64,000 nt of DNA from Mycolicibacterium moriokaense (GCF_003347205.1 NZ_QQBJ01000028.1:20998-84997); one strand, 5' to 3'; numbered from the stretch's first letter, positions 46,975-57,744 are shown. Made by a program: numbers and translations. The notes: generated by a model from the letters alone, not told the origin.

Positions 46975-46997
46975 TCACAAGTATCAACGCGCAACCC
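46933..46997 (+). promoter_or_regulatory. ilvB antiterminator stem
   Basis: GGGTTGCGCGTTGATAC (46933-46949) and its exact reverse complement (46981-46997) form a perfect 17-bp stem around a 31-base loop that contains a smaller TGACT/AGTCA hairpin (46961-46977). The 5' arm lies inside the leader ORF and the last bases of the 3' arm (AACCC) also form the base of the terminator. The two structures exclude each other. Confidence 0.78.
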
Positions 46998-47029
46998 TCG
47001 TACAGCGGCATCGCTGGCGGGGGTTTTTT
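46993..47029 (+). terminator. ilvB attenuator terminator
   Basis: AACCC (46993-46997) can pair with GGGTT (47021-47025), with an inner CAGCG/CGCTG hairpin capped by GCAT (47003-47016). Six T residues follow (47024-47029). T-runs after a stem are rare in this GC-rich window, which makes it stand out as an intrinsic terminator. Confidence 0.72.
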
Positions 47030-47085
47030 CTTGCCCCAGCAGTGATTTGAGAGTCCACAAACAAACGAAGACAAATGAGGACATC

Positions 47086-48978
47086 GTGAGCGCACCAACC
47101 ACACGACCCCCGGAACGGTCGGCGATCCCGCCGCACGGGGAGCAGGCCGAGGCCGACGCCGCGCAATCCGCGGCGAAGGCACCCGGTCACGGCTCGTCAA
47201 GCCAGCCCAAGAAGGTTGCCCCGCAACAACTCACCGGAGCCCAATCGGTCATCCGGTCGTTGGAGGAACTCGACGTAGACGTCATTTTCGGCATCCCCGG
47301 CGGAGCCGTGTTGCCGGTCTACGACCCGCTTTTCGACTCGCAGAGGCTGCGGCACGTCCTCGTCCGCCACGAGCAGGGCGCCGGGCATGCGGCCAGTGGA
47401 TACGCCCACGCCACAGGCAGGGTCGGGGTGTGCATGGCGACGTCTGGCCCTGGTGCCACCAACCTGGTGACGCCGCTGGCCGACGCGCACATGGACTCGA
47501 TCCCGATCGTGGCGGTGACCGGACAGGTCGGCCGCGGGCTGATCGGCACCGACGCGTTCCAGGAAGCCGACATCTCGGGCATCACGATGCCGATCACCAA
47601 GCACAACTTCCTGGTGCGCAACGGCGACGACATCCCGCGGGTGATGGCCGAGGCGTTCCACATCGCCAGGTCCGGCCGACCGGGACCGGTCCTGGTCGAC
47701 ATCCCCAAGGACGTGCTGCAGGGCCAGTGCACCTTCAGCTGGCCGCCGAAGTTCGAACTGCCGGGCTACAAGCCGAACACCAAGCCGCACAACCGCCAGA
47801 TCCGCGAGGCCGCCAAGCTGATCGCGGCGGCCCGCAAACCGGTGCTCTATGTCGGCGGCGGTGTCATCCGCGGCGACGCCACCTCCGAACTGCTCGACCT
47901 GGCGGAGCTGACCGGCATCCCGGTGGTCACCACGCTGATGGCGCGCGGCGCGTTCCCGGACAGCCATCCTCAGAACATGGGCATGCCGGGCATGCACGGC
48001 ACCGTCGCCGCGGTGGCGGCCCTTCAGCGCAGCGATCTGCTGATCGCGTTGGGCACCCGGTTCGACGACCGGGTGACCGGCAAGCTGGACTCGTTCGCAC
48101 CCGAGGCGAAGGTCATCCACGCCGACATCGACCCGGCCGAGATCGGCAAGAACCGCAACCCCGACGTGCCGATCGTCGGTGACGTGAAGGCCGTCATCAG
48201 CGACCTGATCGAGGCGCTGCGCCGCGACGGAACGGCTACCGGCTCCATCAAGATGGACAACTGGTGGGAGTACCTGCGCGGGGTGCAGTCGACGTACCCG
48301 CTGAGCTACGGACCGCAGAGCGACGGCAGCCTGTCGCCGGAGTACGTGATCGAACAGCTGGGCAAGATCGCCGGCCCCGACGCCGTGTACGTGGCAGGCG
48401 TTGGGCAGCACCAGATGTGGGCGGCGCAGTTCATCTCCTACGAGAACCCGCGCACGTGGCTGAACTCGGGTGGTCTCGGGACCATGGGTTACGCCGTGCC
48501 TGCCGCGATGGGCGCGAAGTTCGCCCGTCCCGAGGCGGAGGTGTGGGCCATCGACGGTGACGGCTGCTTCCAGATGACCAACCAGGAACTGGCGACCTGC
48601 GCGGTCGAGGGTGCGCCGATCAAGGTCGCCATCATCAACAACGGCAACCTGGGCATGGTGCGCCAGTGGCAGACGCTGTTCTACGAAGAGCGGTACAGCC
48701 AGACGGATCTGGCGACGCACAGCCACCGCATCCCCGACTTCGTCAAGCTCGCCGAGGCGCTGGGTTGTGTCGGATTGCGTTGTGAGCGTGCCGAAGACGT
48801 CGTCGACGTGATCAACCAGGCCCGTGCCATCAACGATCGGCCGGTGGTGGTCGACTTCGTCGTCGGCGCCGATGCGCAGGTGTGGCCGATGGTGGCCGCC
48901 GGCACCAGCAATGACGAGATCCAGGCCGCTCGCGGCATCCGGCCGCTGTTCGACGATCCCGAAGAAGGTCACGCGTGA
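47086..48978 (+). CDS. ilvB: Acetolactate synthase large subunit
   Basis: The catalytic subunit (630 aa) of acetohydroxyacid synthase, the first common step of Val, Leu and Ile synthesis. After a disordered N-terminus (about 1-45) come the ThDP-activating Glu in [15 protein letters not shown], the FAD region, and the ThDP/Mg motif [29 protein letters not shown]. The GTG start at 47086 follows GAGGA (47077-47081). Only this start fits the M. tuberculosis IlvB1 N-terminus. Expression is probably controlled by the attenuator just upstream. Confidence 0.96.
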   Translation: MSAPTTRPPERSAIPPHGEQAEADAAQSAAKAPGHGSSSQPKKVAPQQLTGAQSVIRSLEELDVDVIFGIPGGAVLPVYDPLFDSQRLRHVLVRHEQGAGHAASGYAHATGRVGVCMATSGPGATNLVTPLADAHMDSIPIVAVTGQVGRGLIGTDAFQEADISGITMPITKHNFLVRNGDDIPRVMAEAFHIARSGRPGPVLVDIPKDVLQGQCTFSWPPKFELPGYKPNTKPHNRQIREAAKLIAAARKPVLYVGGGVIRGDATSELLDLAELTGIPVVTTLMARGAFPDSHPQNMGMPGMHGTVAAVAALQRSDLLIALGTRFDDRVTGKLDSFAPEAKVIHADIDPAEIGKNRNPDVPIVGDVKAVISDLIEALRRDGTATGSIKMDNWWEYLRGVQSTYPLSYGPQSDGSLSPEYVIEQLGKIAGPDAVYVAGVGQHQMWAAQFISYENPRTWLNSGGLGTMGYAVPAAMGAKFARPEAEVWAIDGDGCFQMTNQELATCAVEGAPIKVAIINNGNLGMVRQWQTLFYEERYSQTDLATHSHRIPDFVKLAEALGCVGLRCERAEDVVDVINQARAINDRPVVVDFVVGADAQVWPMVAAGTSNDEIQAARGIRPLFDDPEEGHA

Positions 48979-49484
48979 TGAGCGCAATTCCCACGCATAC
49001 GCTTTCGGTGCTGGTCGAGGACAAACCTGGTGTGCTCGCCCGCGTGGCGTCGCTGTTCTCGCGACGCGGCTACAACATCCAATCGCTGGCCGTCGGTGCC
49101 ACCGAGCAGAAAGACATGTCGCGGATGACCATTGTGGTCAGCGTCGACGAGCATCCTCTGGAACAGATCACCAAGCAGCTCAACAAGCTGATCAACGTGA
49201 TCAAGATCGTCGAGCAGGACGACGACAATTCGGTGTCGCGCGAACTGGCTCTGATCAAGGTGCGCGCCGATGCGGCCACCCGCAGTCAGGTGATCGAGGC
49301 GGTGAATCTGTTCCGCGCCAAGGTCGTCGATGTGTCGACAGAGTCGTTGACGATCGAGGCCACCGGTACCCAGGAGAAGCTGGAAGCCTTCCTGCGCGTG
49401 CTGGAGCCGTACGGCATCCGCGAACTCGTGCAGTCCGGCGTGGTGTCGTTGTCGCGCGGGCCGCGCGGCATCGGCGTCAAGTAG
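48978..49484 (+). CDS. ilvN: Acetolactate synthase small (regulatory) subunit
   Basis: A 168-aa regulatory subunit. The N-terminal ACT domain (HTLSVLVEDKPGVLARVASLFSRRGYNIQSLAVG) binds valine for feedback inhibition, and the C-terminal half (ELALIKVRADAATRSQVIEAV) is the ALS_ss_C domain. ATG 48978 shares its A with the ilvB stop (TGATG); GTG 48975 is the nearest alternative. It is in an operon with ilvB and ilvC. Confidence 0.95.
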   Translation: MSAIPTHTLSVLVEDKPGVLARVASLFSRRGYNIQSLAVGATEQKDMSRMTIVVSVDEHPLEQITKQLNKLINVIKIVEQDDDNSVSRELALIKVRADAATRSQVIEAVNLFRAKVVDVSTESLTIEATGTQEKLEAFLRVLEPYGIRELVQSGVVSLSRGPRGIGVK

Positions 49485-49510
49485 AAGACCCCAAATCAGT
49501 TAGAGGATAA

Positions 49511-50533
<1,023 letters not shown>

Positions 50534-50545
50534 CGATCGGGCCCG

Positions 50546-51145
50546 TTAGCCGGTGAGGCGATCGGTGACAGCGACGACGCGCTTGGCGAGGTGCTCGAGC
50601 GCGTTGTCGGTCGCCTCGTCGAAGTCGCTGACGTTGTCGTGGCCTGCGATCAGGCTGACGCCGTAGGGATTGCCGTCGACGAACTTCAGCGGATCGGTAT
50701 ACCCGGGCGCCACGATGATGCCCCCGAAGTGCATCAGCGTGACGTACAGCGTGAGAAGTGTGGTCTCCTGCCCGCCGTGCGCGGTGTTGGTCGACGTGAA
50801 AGCGGCGTACACCTTGTCGGCGAGTAGGCCCTGCGACCACAAGCCTCCGAGCGAGTCGAGGAACGCGCGCAATTGCGAAGCCACCGAACCGAATCGCGTC
50901 GGAGACCCGAATACCACCGCGTCCGCCCAGACGATGTCGTCGCCGGTCGCCGGTGGCAGATCGCGGTGCGCCTGGTAGTTGGCCGTCCACGCCGGGTTCT
51001 GGGCGAACGACTCGGGGTCATGGGTCTCGGCGATATGGCGCAGACGCACGTCGGCGCCTGCGGCCTCGGCGGCGTCGGCCACCCGTTTGGCCATGGACGT
51101 GCCGTGGCCCGTTGCGGAGTAGTAGATGACGGCGAGCTTGGTCAT
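50546..51145 (-). CDS. WrbA-type NAD(P)H:quinone oxidoreductase / flavodoxin-like protein
   Basis: A 199-aa FMN-binding flavodoxin-like protein. The N-terminus VIYYSATGHGTSMAKRVADAA resembles the phosphate loop of WrbA, and GSPTRFGSVASQLRAFLDSLGGLW and HGGQETTLLTLYVTLMHFGGIIVAPGYT match the WrbA core. It probably reduces quinones with NAD(P)H and protects from redox stress. Its ATG overlaps the upstream oxidoreductase stop (ATGA), so it is cotranscribed with that gene. It converges with ilvC. Confidence 0.85.
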   Translation of the reverse strand: MTKLAVIYYSATGHGTSMAKRVADAAEAAGADVRLRHIAETHDPESFAQNPAWTANYQAHRDLPPATGDDIVWADAVVFGSPTRFGSVASQLRAFLDSLGGLWSQGLLADKVYAAFTSTNTAHGGQETTLLTLYVTLMHFGGIIVAPGYTDPLKFVDGNPYGVSLIAGHDNVSDFDEATDNALEHLAKRVVAVTDRLTG

Positions 51146-52572
51146 GGCGACAGCCTAGGCAGTTCTTTGATGCCGAACTCCTTGCGCAGCACGGTTCGGG
51201 CGGCGTAGTAGCCGGCCATTCCGTGCACCCCGGTGCCCGGTGGTGTCGCCGACGAGCAGAGGTACGCCTTCGGGATGGCCGTCGTCCACGGGTTGAGCCG
51301 CAGTGTCGGGCCGACCATCGCGGCGAACAAGGTGGCGCCGCCGACGATGATGTCGCCGCCGACGTAATTCGCGTTGTGGTCCGACATCCGGGCCGCGGGC
51401 ACGCAGTGCGACGACACCACCAGGTCACGAAACCCGGGGGCGGCGTCGTCGAACATCGCGGTGATCGTCTCGGTGAGGTCGGCGGTGGAACCCGACGGCA
51501 CATGCGCGTAGGTCCACAGCGGTCGTCGGCCCTGGTCGTCGATGCGCGACGGGTCGGCGAGGTGGGGCAGCGCGGCCAACGTCATCGGCAGTTCGGCGTG
51601 CCGCCCTGCGGCGACCTCACGTTCGCACAGCGCCATCTGCGCCCGCGTTCCGCCCATGTGCACGGTCGGCGCCTGCGCGAGCCGCGGATCTCGCCAGGGG
51701 ATCTCGCCCGACAGCACGAAATCGACCTTGCACACGCCGGGGCCGAACCGGTAGCGGCGCAACGCCTTCGCATATCGCGTCGGCAGGGCGTCGCCATAAA
51801 TGTCCAGCAGCGCGGTCGGTGCGGTGTCATAGATGACCACACCGCCCGGAGGCGACGTGACCGCCGTGCCCACCACCAGTTCGCCGCCGTGGGAACGCAG
51901 GTCGGCGATCAGGGCGTCGGTGATCACCTGCGTACCGCCGACCGGGACCGGCCATCCGGCCGTGTGTGCAACGGTGCCGAGCATCAACCCGGCACCGCTG
52001 TTGACCGGCGACGGCATCGTCGAAATCGCGTGTGCGCCAACACCGGTGAACAGGGCGCGCGCATCCTGCCCGCGCAGCAGGCTCCATGCCGGGCTGCCCT
52101 GCGTCAATACGCGGAGCCCGGTTCGCACCGTGGTCACCAGCTCCGGCGGCAGCGACCTCTTGTCGCCCAGGAAGAAGCCCAGCACGCCCTCCACGTGTTC
52201 GGTCAACGGCCCGAACAGCCGCCGCCACGACGACCCCTGCTCCAACTCGTCGCAGGTGCGATCCAGTGAGCGGTAGGCCACGGCGGCGGGCCGGCCGGGC
52301 AACGGGTTGGCATAGGACACGTCCGGCGCGACAAGGCGCACCCCGCGAGCGGCCAGATCGAATTCGGCGAAGAACGGCGAGGCCACCCCGAGGGGATGCA
52401 CCGCCGAACAGATGTCGTGCAGCACGCCGCCGAAGTCCGGGTCGGGCGCACTGCGGGCGCCACCGCCTGCGGTCGGCTGCGCCTCGATCACGCGTACCGC
52501 CAGCCCTGCTCGCGCGCAGATGACGGCGGCGGCCAAGCCGTTGGGTCCACTGCCGACGATGGTCACGTCCAC
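51142..52572 (-). CDS. FAD-dependent oxidoreductase, phytoene-dehydrogenase-like (Rv2997-like)
   Basis: A 476-aa flavoprotein of the phytoene desaturase/carotenoid isomerase-like family. The dinucleotide motif DVTIVGSGPNGLAAAVICARAGLAVRVIEA is at the N-terminus. Another family motif is GGGARSAPDPDFGGVLHDICSAVHPLG, and the C-terminal part has GVHGMAGYYAARTVL. The substrate is unknown. GTG 52572 was chosen because the FAD motif follows within three residues, as in the M. tuberculosis homologue; the frame is open to ATG 52614, which would crowd the divergent serA promoter. Confidence 0.78.
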   Translation of the reverse strand: MDVTIVGSGPNGLAAAVICARAGLAVRVIEAQPTAGGGARSAPDPDFGGVLHDICSAVHPLGVASPFFAEFDLAARGVRLVAPDVSYANPLPGRPAAVAYRSLDRTCDELEQGSSWRRLFGPLTEHVEGVLGFFLGDKRSLPPELVTTVRTGLRVLTQGSPAWSLLRGQDARALFTGVGAHAISTMPSPVNSGAGLMLGTVAHTAGWPVPVGGTQVITDALIADLRSHGGELVVGTAVTSPPGGVVIYDTAPTALLDIYGDALPTRYAKALRRYRFGPGVCKVDFVLSGEIPWRDPRLAQAPTVHMGGTRAQMALCEREVAAGRHAELPMTLAALPHLADPSRIDDQGRRPLWTYAHVPSGSTADLTETITAMFDDAAPGFRDLVVSSHCVPAARMSDHNANYVGGDIIVGGATLFAAMVGPTLRLNPWTTAIPKAYLCSSATPPGTGVHGMAGYYAARTVLRKEFGIKELPRLSP

Positions 52573-52614
52573 GCTGGTGAATCTCCCGCCCTCCACCCCG
52601 TCATTCAAGCCCAT

Positions 52615-52620
52615 TAGTCT
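52615..52620 (+). promoter_or_regulatory. -10 hexamer of serA (leaderless)
   Basis: TAGTCT lies six bases before GTG 52627, with no ribosome site, giving a leaderless serA-leuB message. Confidence 0.6.
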
Positions 52621-52626
52621 GGCCGG

Positions 52627-54213
52627 GTGAGTCTCCCCGTCGTACTAATTGCCGACAAACTGGCCGAATCGACCGTGGCTGCGCTCGGTGACCAAGTAGA
52701 GGTCCGCTGGGTGGACGGCCCGGACCGCGAAAAGCTGCTGGCAGCGGTTCCAGAGGCCGACGCGCTTCTGGTGCGGTCCGCAACCACCGTCGACGCCGAG
52801 GTGCTGGCCGCCGCGCCCAAGCTCAAGATCGTCGCGAGGGCGGGCGTCGGCCTCGACAACGTCGACGTGGACGCCGCCACCGCGCGCGGAGTACTGGTGG
52901 TCAACGCGCCGACGTCCAACATCCACAGCGCCGCCGAGCACGCGCTGGCGTTGATGCTGGCCGCCGCGCGCCAGATCGCGCCCGCCGACGCATCGCTGCG
53001 CGAACACACCTGGAAGCGCTCGTCGTTCTCGGGCACCGAGATCTACGGCAAGACCGTCGGCGTGGTGGGCCTGGGCCGGATCGGGCAGCTCGTCGCGCAG
53101 CGTCTTGCCGCGTTCGGCACGCACATCGTGGCCTATGACCCGTACGTGTCGTCCGCCCGCGCCGCACAGCTGGGCATCGAGCTGCTCACGCTCGACGAAC
53201 TGCTCGAGCGATCCGACTTCATCTCCGTGCACCTGCCGAAGACGCCCGAGACCGCCGGGCTGATCGGCAAGGAGGCGCTGGCGAAGACGAAGCCGGGCGT
53301 CATCATCGTCAACGCCGCGCGCGGGGGACTCGTCGACGAGGCGGCGCTCGCCGACGCGGTGTCCAGCGGCCACGTGCGCGGCGCCGGGCTCGACGTGTTC
53401 GCCACCGAGCCGACGACCGACAGCCCGCTGTTCGAGCTGCCGCAGGTCGTCGTCACCCCGCACTTGGGCGCGTCGACCGCCGAGGCGCAGGACCGCGCGG
53501 GCACCGACGTCGCCGAGAGCGTCAAGCTGGCGCTGGCCGGGGAGTTCGTGCCCGACGCGGTGAACGTCGGCGGCGGAGTCGTCGGCGAGGAGGTGGCGCC
53601 GTGGCTGGATCTGGTCCGCAAGCTCGGGCTGCTGATCGGCGTGCTGTCGGCCGAGTTGCCGGTCTCCATCTCGGTGCAGGTGCGCGGCGAGCTGGCATCT
53701 GAAGACGTTGAGGTGCTTCGTCTTTCGGCACTGCGCGGGCTGTTCTCGTCGGTGATCGAGGATCCGGTGACCTTCGTCAATGCACCCGCATTGGCCGCCG
53801 AGCGTGGCGTCGAGGCGAGCATCAGCACCGCGACCGAAAGTCCCAACCACCGCAGCGTCGTCGACGTGCGTGCGGTGTGCTCCGACGGCAATGTCGCCAA
53901 TGTGGCCGGCACGCTGTCGGGGCCGCAGGAGGTGGAGAAGGTCGTTCAGATCAACGGCCGCAACTTCGACCTTCGTGCCGAGGGCATCAACTTGATCATC
54001 AACTACGACGACCAACCGGGCACGCTCGGCAAGATCGGCACGCTGCTCGGCGCGGCCGGGATCAACATCCACGCCGCACAACTCAGCGAGGACGCCGAGG
54101 GCGCCAATGCCACGATCCTGATGCGGATCGACCGCGATGTGCCGCAGGAGCTGCGCTCCGAGATCTCCGATGCGGTGGGTGCCAACCTGCTGGAAGTGGT
54201 GGACCTGTCGTGA
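52627..54213 (+). CDS. serA: D-3-phosphoglycerate dehydrogenase
   Basis: The 528-aa first enzyme of serine synthesis. It has the NAD-binding [17 protein letters not shown], the catalytic region [17 protein letters not shown] and the His in [16 protein letters not shown]. The long form includes an intervening (allosteric substrate-binding) domain (about 320-450) and a C-terminal ACT domain ([30 protein letters not shown]), typical of actinobacterial SerA with serine feedback. Its stop overlaps the leuB GTG in GTGA. Confidence 0.96.
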   Translation: MSLPVVLIADKLAESTVAALGDQVEVRWVDGPDREKLLAAVPEADALLVRSATTVDAEVLAAAPKLKIVARAGVGLDNVDVDAATARGVLVVNAPTSNIHSAAEHALALMLAAARQIAPADASLREHTWKRSSFSGTEIYGKTVGVVGLGRIGQLVAQRLAAFGTHIVAYDPYVSSARAAQLGIELLTLDELLERSDFISVHLPKTPETAGLIGKEALAKTKPGVIIVNAARGGLVDEAALADAVSSGHVRGAGLDVFATEPTTDSPLFELPQVVVTPHLGASTAEAQDRAGTDVAESVKLALAGEFVPDAVNVGGGVVGEEVAPWLDLVRKLGLLIGVLSAELPVSISVQVRGELASEDVEVLRLSALRGLFSSVIEDPVTFVNAPALAAERGVEASISTATESPNHRSVVDVRAVCSDGNVANVAGTLSGPQEVEKVVQINGRNFDLRAEGINLIINYDDQPGTLGKIGTLLGAAGINIHAAQLSEDAEGANATILMRIDRDVPQELRSEISDAVGANLLEVVDLS

Positions 54214-55220
54214 AATTGGCGGTCATCGCCGGCGACGGCATCGGTCCGGAGGTCATCGGCGAAGCGCTCAAGGTGCTCGACGCGGTGCTTCCCGGGGTCG
54301 AGACCACGGAGTACGACCTCGGCGCGCGCCGCTACCACGCGACGGGGGAGACCCTGCCCGAGGGCGTCGTCGACGAGTTGAAGGGCCATGACGCAATCCT
54401 GTTGGGCGCCATCGGCGATCCGTCGGTTCCTCCCGGTCTGCTCGAACGTGGGCTGCTGCTGACGTTGCGGTTCCAACTCGACCACCACGTGAATCTGCGT
54501 CCGTCGCGGCTGTACGCCGGTGTGGAGAGCCCGCTGGCCGGCAATCCGCCGATCGACTTCGTGGTGGTGCGCGAGGGAACCGAGGGGCCGTACACGGGCA
54601 CCGGCGGCGTCATCCGCGCAGGCACTCCGCACGAGGTCGCCACCGAGGTGAGCCTGAACACCGCGTTCGGCGTCGAACGCATCGCGCGTTACGCGTTCGC
54701 GCGGGCAGCCGGGCGGCGCAAGCACGTGACGCTGGTGCACAAGACGAACGTGCTGTCCTACGCGGGCAGGCTGTGGTCGCGCGTGGTCGAGGAGGTCGGC
54801 CGCGAATTTCCCGACGTCGAGGTGGCATACCAGCACATCGACGCGGCCACCATCCACATGGTGACCGACCCGGGCCGGTTCGACGTCATCGTCACCGACA
54901 ACCTGTTCGGCGACATCATCACCGATCTGGCCGCCGCGGTGTCCGGCGGCATCGGGTTGGCCGCGAGCGGCAACATCGACGCGACGCGGACGAACCCGTC
55001 GATGTTCGAACCGGTGCACGGCAGTGCACCCGATATCGCGGGTCAGGGCGTGGCGGACCCCACGGCCGCGGTCATGTCCGTCGCGCTGATGTTGAACCAC
55101 GTCGGCGAGACCGACGCGGCGGCCCGCGTGGACAAGGCCGTCGAACAGCACCTGGCCACTCGCGGCGACGCGACGCTGTCCACCGGCGAGGTCGGCGAAC
55201 GGATCATCGCCGGCCTCTAG
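54210..55220 (+). CDS. leuB: 3-isopropylmalate dehydrogenase
   Basis: A 336-aa NAD-dependent decarboxylating dehydrogenase of leucine synthesis. The start [26 protein letters not shown] is family-typical. Substrate and metal residues appear in [24 protein letters not shown], and [13 protein letters not shown] with the catalytic Lys; the metal-binding aspartates lie in [18 protein letters not shown] 54210 overlaps the serA stop. Regulation by the LtbR-like IclR protein near leuCD is possible by analogy with Corynebacterium. Confidence 0.95.
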   Translation: MKLAVIAGDGIGPEVIGEALKVLDAVLPGVETTEYDLGARRYHATGETLPEGVVDELKGHDAILLGAIGDPSVPPGLLERGLLLTLRFQLDHHVNLRPSRLYAGVESPLAGNPPIDFVVVREGTEGPYTGTGGVIRAGTPHEVATEVSLNTAFGVERIARYAFARAAGRRKHVTLVHKTNVLSYAGRLWSRVVEEVGREFPDVEVAYQHIDAATIHMVTDPGRFDVIVTDNLFGDIITDLAAAVSGGIGLAASGNIDATRTNPSMFEPVHGSAPDIAGQGVADPTAAVMSVALMLNHVGETDAAARVDKAVEQHLATRGDATLSTGEVGERIIAGL

Positions 55221-55310
55221 GCCTTTGAGCACCGCGAACGTATGGGTTGGGTCGCGACGGGGGTCTAACTTCGTGCACAGGCCATACAGTCGCGCTCCCG
55301 CTTGCCTTGG

Positions 55311-55634
55311 CTAGCGTTCGTGCACCGACTCGACGCCGTACAGGTGTGGGTCGAAGCCGATGGCCATCGCGGCTGCGGCCGCCATGTGTTCACGCGCGGT
55401 GGCGTCGGCGAGCATCGCCTGATAGGCGTCGACGCTGTCCCATTGCGCATAGTTGACGACCCGTGTTCGGTCGGCGCTGAGGTGGATGTTGGCCGACCGG
55501 AAGCCGGGCCGGTGGACCATGACGTCCTCGGTCGCCGCTGCCAGCAGCGCGGCCAGGGCTTCCGCGTTCTCCGGGGCGACGGTGAAGACGTTGATCAGAG
55601 TGGCGCAGTCGCTGTTCGTGCAGATGGTGGTCAC
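55311..55634 (-). CDS. Antibiotic biosynthesis monooxygenase (ABM)-fold protein
   Basis: A 107-aa dimeric ferredoxin-like protein of the ABM group. The beta-alpha-beta core is visible in CATLINVFTVAPENAEALAALLAAATEDVMVHRPGFRSANIHLSADRTRVVNYAQWDSVDAYQAML. Relatives oxidise quinones or polyketides or handle reactive carbonyls; no cofactor is predicted. The start is GTG 55634, preceded by CGAGGAG on the minus strand, and an upstream open frame is ignored. It is divergent from a MarR regulator, which probably controls it. Confidence 0.78.
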   Translation of the reverse strand: MTTICTNSDCATLINVFTVAPENAEALAALLAAATEDVMVHRPGFRSANIHLSADRTRVVNYAQWDSVDAYQAMLADATAREHMAAAAAMAIGFDPHLYGVESVHER

Positions 55635-55655
55635 GGAATCTCCTCGTGTCAGGTT

Positions 55656-55689
55656 CCTTACAAAACAACAGACTATCACTGATGTAAGG
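55656..55689. promoter_or_regulatory. Candidate MarR operator between ABM and MarR genes
   Basis: CCTTACA (55656-55662) and TGTAAGG (55683-55689) form an inverted repeat with 20 bases between, and AGGTTCCT occurs directly repeated at 55651-55658 and 55687-55694. The gap between the two divergent genes is only 63 bases, so a bound dimer would affect both promoters. Confidence 0.45.
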
Positions 55690-55697
55690 TTCCTGTC

Positions 55698-56132
55698 ATG
55701 GATGTCTTCGATGCCGATCGGTCGGTGGGGTATCTGGTCAAGCGAGTGCAACAGTCGCTGCGCCGCCAATGCGACGCCGCCCTGCGCCCGACGGAGCTTT
55801 CGATGGCTCAGTATTCGGCCATGCGCGCGCTGGAAGATCATCCCGAGGCGTCGGCCTCGGAGTTGGCCCGGCAATGTTTCGTGACGCGCCAGTCGTTACA
55901 GGATCTGCTGGCGGGCTTGAGATCTGCGGGCCTGGTGCGAGACGCCAAGCTGCCACCGCGGGGCCGCGCTCGCTCGCTGGAGTTGACGCCGACGGGCAGG
56001 AAGCGGCTTGCGAACGCCCATGCTGTGGTGATCGCGGTGGAATCGCGCATGCTCGAGGGGGTTTCGGCGGCCGATCAACGCCAGTTGAGCGATTGGCTGG
56101 GCCGATGTGCGGGGAATCTGGAGCAGGACTGA
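55698..56132 (+). CDS. MarR-family transcriptional regulator
   Basis: A 144-aa winged-helix regulator. The fold is visible from SVGYLVKRVQQSLRRQCDAALRPTELSMAQYSAMRALEDHPEASASELARQCFVTRQSLQDLLAGLRSAGLVRDAKLPPRGRARSLELTPTGRKRL, with the recognition helix around ASELARQCFVTRQSLQDLLAGL. It probably represses the divergent ABM gene and itself, responding to a small aromatic or redox signal. The ATG directly follows the palindrome region, with no strong ribosome site. Confidence 0.85.
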   Translation: MDVFDADRSVGYLVKRVQQSLRRQCDAALRPTELSMAQYSAMRALEDHPEASASELARQCFVTRQSLQDLLAGLRSAGLVRDAKLPPRGRARSLELTPTGRKRLANAHAVVIAVESRMLEGVSAADQRQLSDWLGRCAGNLEQD

Positions 56133-56139
56133 GCCAGAG

Positions 56140-56457
56140 CTACTGGGGCTTGTCGTCCACTTTGAGGTCGAATCTGACGTCGGTGCCATCCACCTTGGTG
56201 ACGTTGACGTCGACGCCATAGGTGTCGCCTCCGTCGGTCAGCGTGCACCGCGTGGTCGCGCCGACTTCACCCTTGAGGTTCTCGGGGCAGTCCACCGATT
56301 CCGGCGCACGCCCGACCTGCTTCTCGAGTTGGGCCGAGATTTCCTTCGCCAGTTCGTTCTTGTCCACCGAGACGCCGGACCCGACGGAGAACGAGCATGC
56401 TGCGGCTGTCGCGCCGGCCGCGACAGCCCAGACGGCCGATCCGAGAAGTCGCCGCAT
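56140..56457 (-). CDS. DUF4333 lipoprotein
   Basis: A 105-aa predicted lipoprotein. The signal segment RRLLGSAVWAVAAGATAAACSF ends in an Ala-Cys lipobox. The mature part fits DUF4333: ELAKEISAQLEKQVGRAPESVDCPENLKGEVGATTRCTL, with two conserved cysteines likely forming a disulfide, and the closing VDVNVTKVDGTDVRF. The function is unknown; the family is common in mycobacterial envelopes. It converges with the MarR gene. Confidence 0.78.
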   Translation of the reverse strand: MRRLLGSAVWAVAAGATAAACSFSVGSGVSVDKNELAKEISAQLEKQVGRAPESVDCPENLKGEVGATTRCTLTDGGDTYGVDVNVTKVDGTDVRFDLKVDDKPQ

Positions 56458-56529
56458 GTGAACCTCCTGTGAGTGTGGGCGTTGCGCAGCAACTCTGGCA
56501 CATCATCGGGGGCCTGTCGCGGGTTTGGT

Positions 56530-57744
56530 TCAGGCGCTCACGGGATCGCTGTTGAGTGGATCGGCGTCGACGGGCACCAGCGGCATCGCGATCAAGGGGA
56601 ACAGCGCACACACGGCGAACGCGGCCGCATACCCTGCGACGCCGATCAACGCGCCGAACAGGGGCGGCGCCACACCTGCGGTGAACAGCTGGCTGGTGTT
56701 CTGCGTGCCCAGTGCCCGGCCACTCCAGAACGGACCGGCGATCTCCGCGATCGCGGTGAAGGCTAACCCGTTGTCGGACACCGTGATCACCGAGGCGACG
56801 ATCACCATCGCCACGCTGATCGGTGAGTCCAGCCAATCGGTCAACGCGAGCAGTCCCATCGATGCGGCGGCCGCCAGCGCGATGATGCGGATGGGCCGCA
56901 GCCGCGAGCCCGCCACGTCCGACCACCGGCCGGCCGCGATGCGGCCCACGGCGCCCAGCAGCTGAGCCAGCGTCACCAGGACACCGGCCGACGCTGCCGA
57001 CCACCCTCGCTCGGTCATCAACCACACCAGCGTGAAGGTCCACACCACCACTTGGGGCGCCACCAGAAGCATGGACACCGCGTGAATACGCCAGAGCGCA
57101 GCAGATCCTCGGTAGGGATTGGCCAGTTCGCGCTCGGCCGCGTCGGCGCGCGGCGGACGTGGCGGATCCTTGACGGCCAGCGCGCAGACGACGGCCGACA
57201 CGGCGCACACCACGGCCGGGAACAGCAGGGCGACCGAGACGCCGTGATGCTCTGCCAGCCGCGGAATCACCAACGCGCCCAAACCGACTCCCAGCGGCTG
57301 AGCGGTCTGGCGGATGCCCATGACAAAGCCGCGCTGCTGCGGCGGAAACCAACCGACCACCAGCCGACCGCTCGCGCTGTTGCTGCTGGCCGCGGCCATG
57401 CCGCCGAGAAGCAGGAACGCGCCGACTGCGACCAGCGAATGTGCCGACGCCGCCGCGAACGCCGCGGTCGCCGTCAGCGCCGAGCCCACGGCCAGCACGA
57501 TGCGCTCACCGATCCGGTCGACGACATAACCCCACGCGATGAGGGTCAGAACCATGCCGAAGCTGGGCATCGACGACAGCAGGCCGGCCTTGGCGAGGTC
57601 GAGTCCGCGCTCGGTGTGCAGTGTCGGGATCAGGAATGCCGCGCCGTTGATGAACACGTTGGCGAACAGGGTGGTCGTCAGCGCGATCACGAGCATCGAC
57701 CAGCGCCTCGCCGTGCCGATGGTCTGCGCCGTCATGATGTGCAT
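56530..57744 (-). CDS. MFS transporter (Rv2994-like)
   Basis: A 404-aa major facilitator with about 12 helices. Motif A-like sequence is GYVVDRIGERIVL; a second-half loop reads GRIAAGRWSDVAGSRLRPIR. The N-terminal half includes NVFINGAAFLIPTL. The substrate is not predictable. ATG 57744 is assumed, with ATG 57735 as the alternative. The upstream AT-rich stretch has two palindromes and a TATATT hexamer on the minus strand. The syntenic M. tuberculosis gene is Rv2994. Confidence 0.85.
   Translation of the reverse strand: MHIMTAQTIGTARRWSMLVIALTTTLFANVFINGAAFLIPTLHTERGLDLAKAGLLSSMPSFGMVLTLIAWGYVVDRIGERIVLAVGSALTATAAFAAASAHSLVAVGAFLLLGGMAAASSNSASGRLVVGWFPPQQRGFVMGIRQTAQPLGVGLGALVIPRLAEHHGVSVALLFPAVVCAVSAVVCALAVKDPPRPPRADAAERELANPYRGSAALWRIHAVSMLLVAPQVVVWTFTLVWLMTERGWSAASAGVLVTLAQLLGAVGRIAAGRWSDVAGSRLRPIRIIALAAAASMGLLALTDWLDSPISVAMVIVASVITVSDNGLAFTAIAEIAGPFWSGRALGTQNTSQLFTAGVAPPLFGALIGVAGYAAAFAVCALFPLIAMPLVPVDADPLNSDPVSA

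Noticed and set aside
47197-48987. A 596-codon minus-strand open frame opposite ilvB
   Set aside because: It mirrors the codon pattern of ilvB, is His/Arg/Gly-rich without motifs, and has no ribosome site.
52645-54081. A 478-codon minus-strand open frame opposite serA
   Set aside because: Antisense shadow of serA; no domain and no plausible start context.
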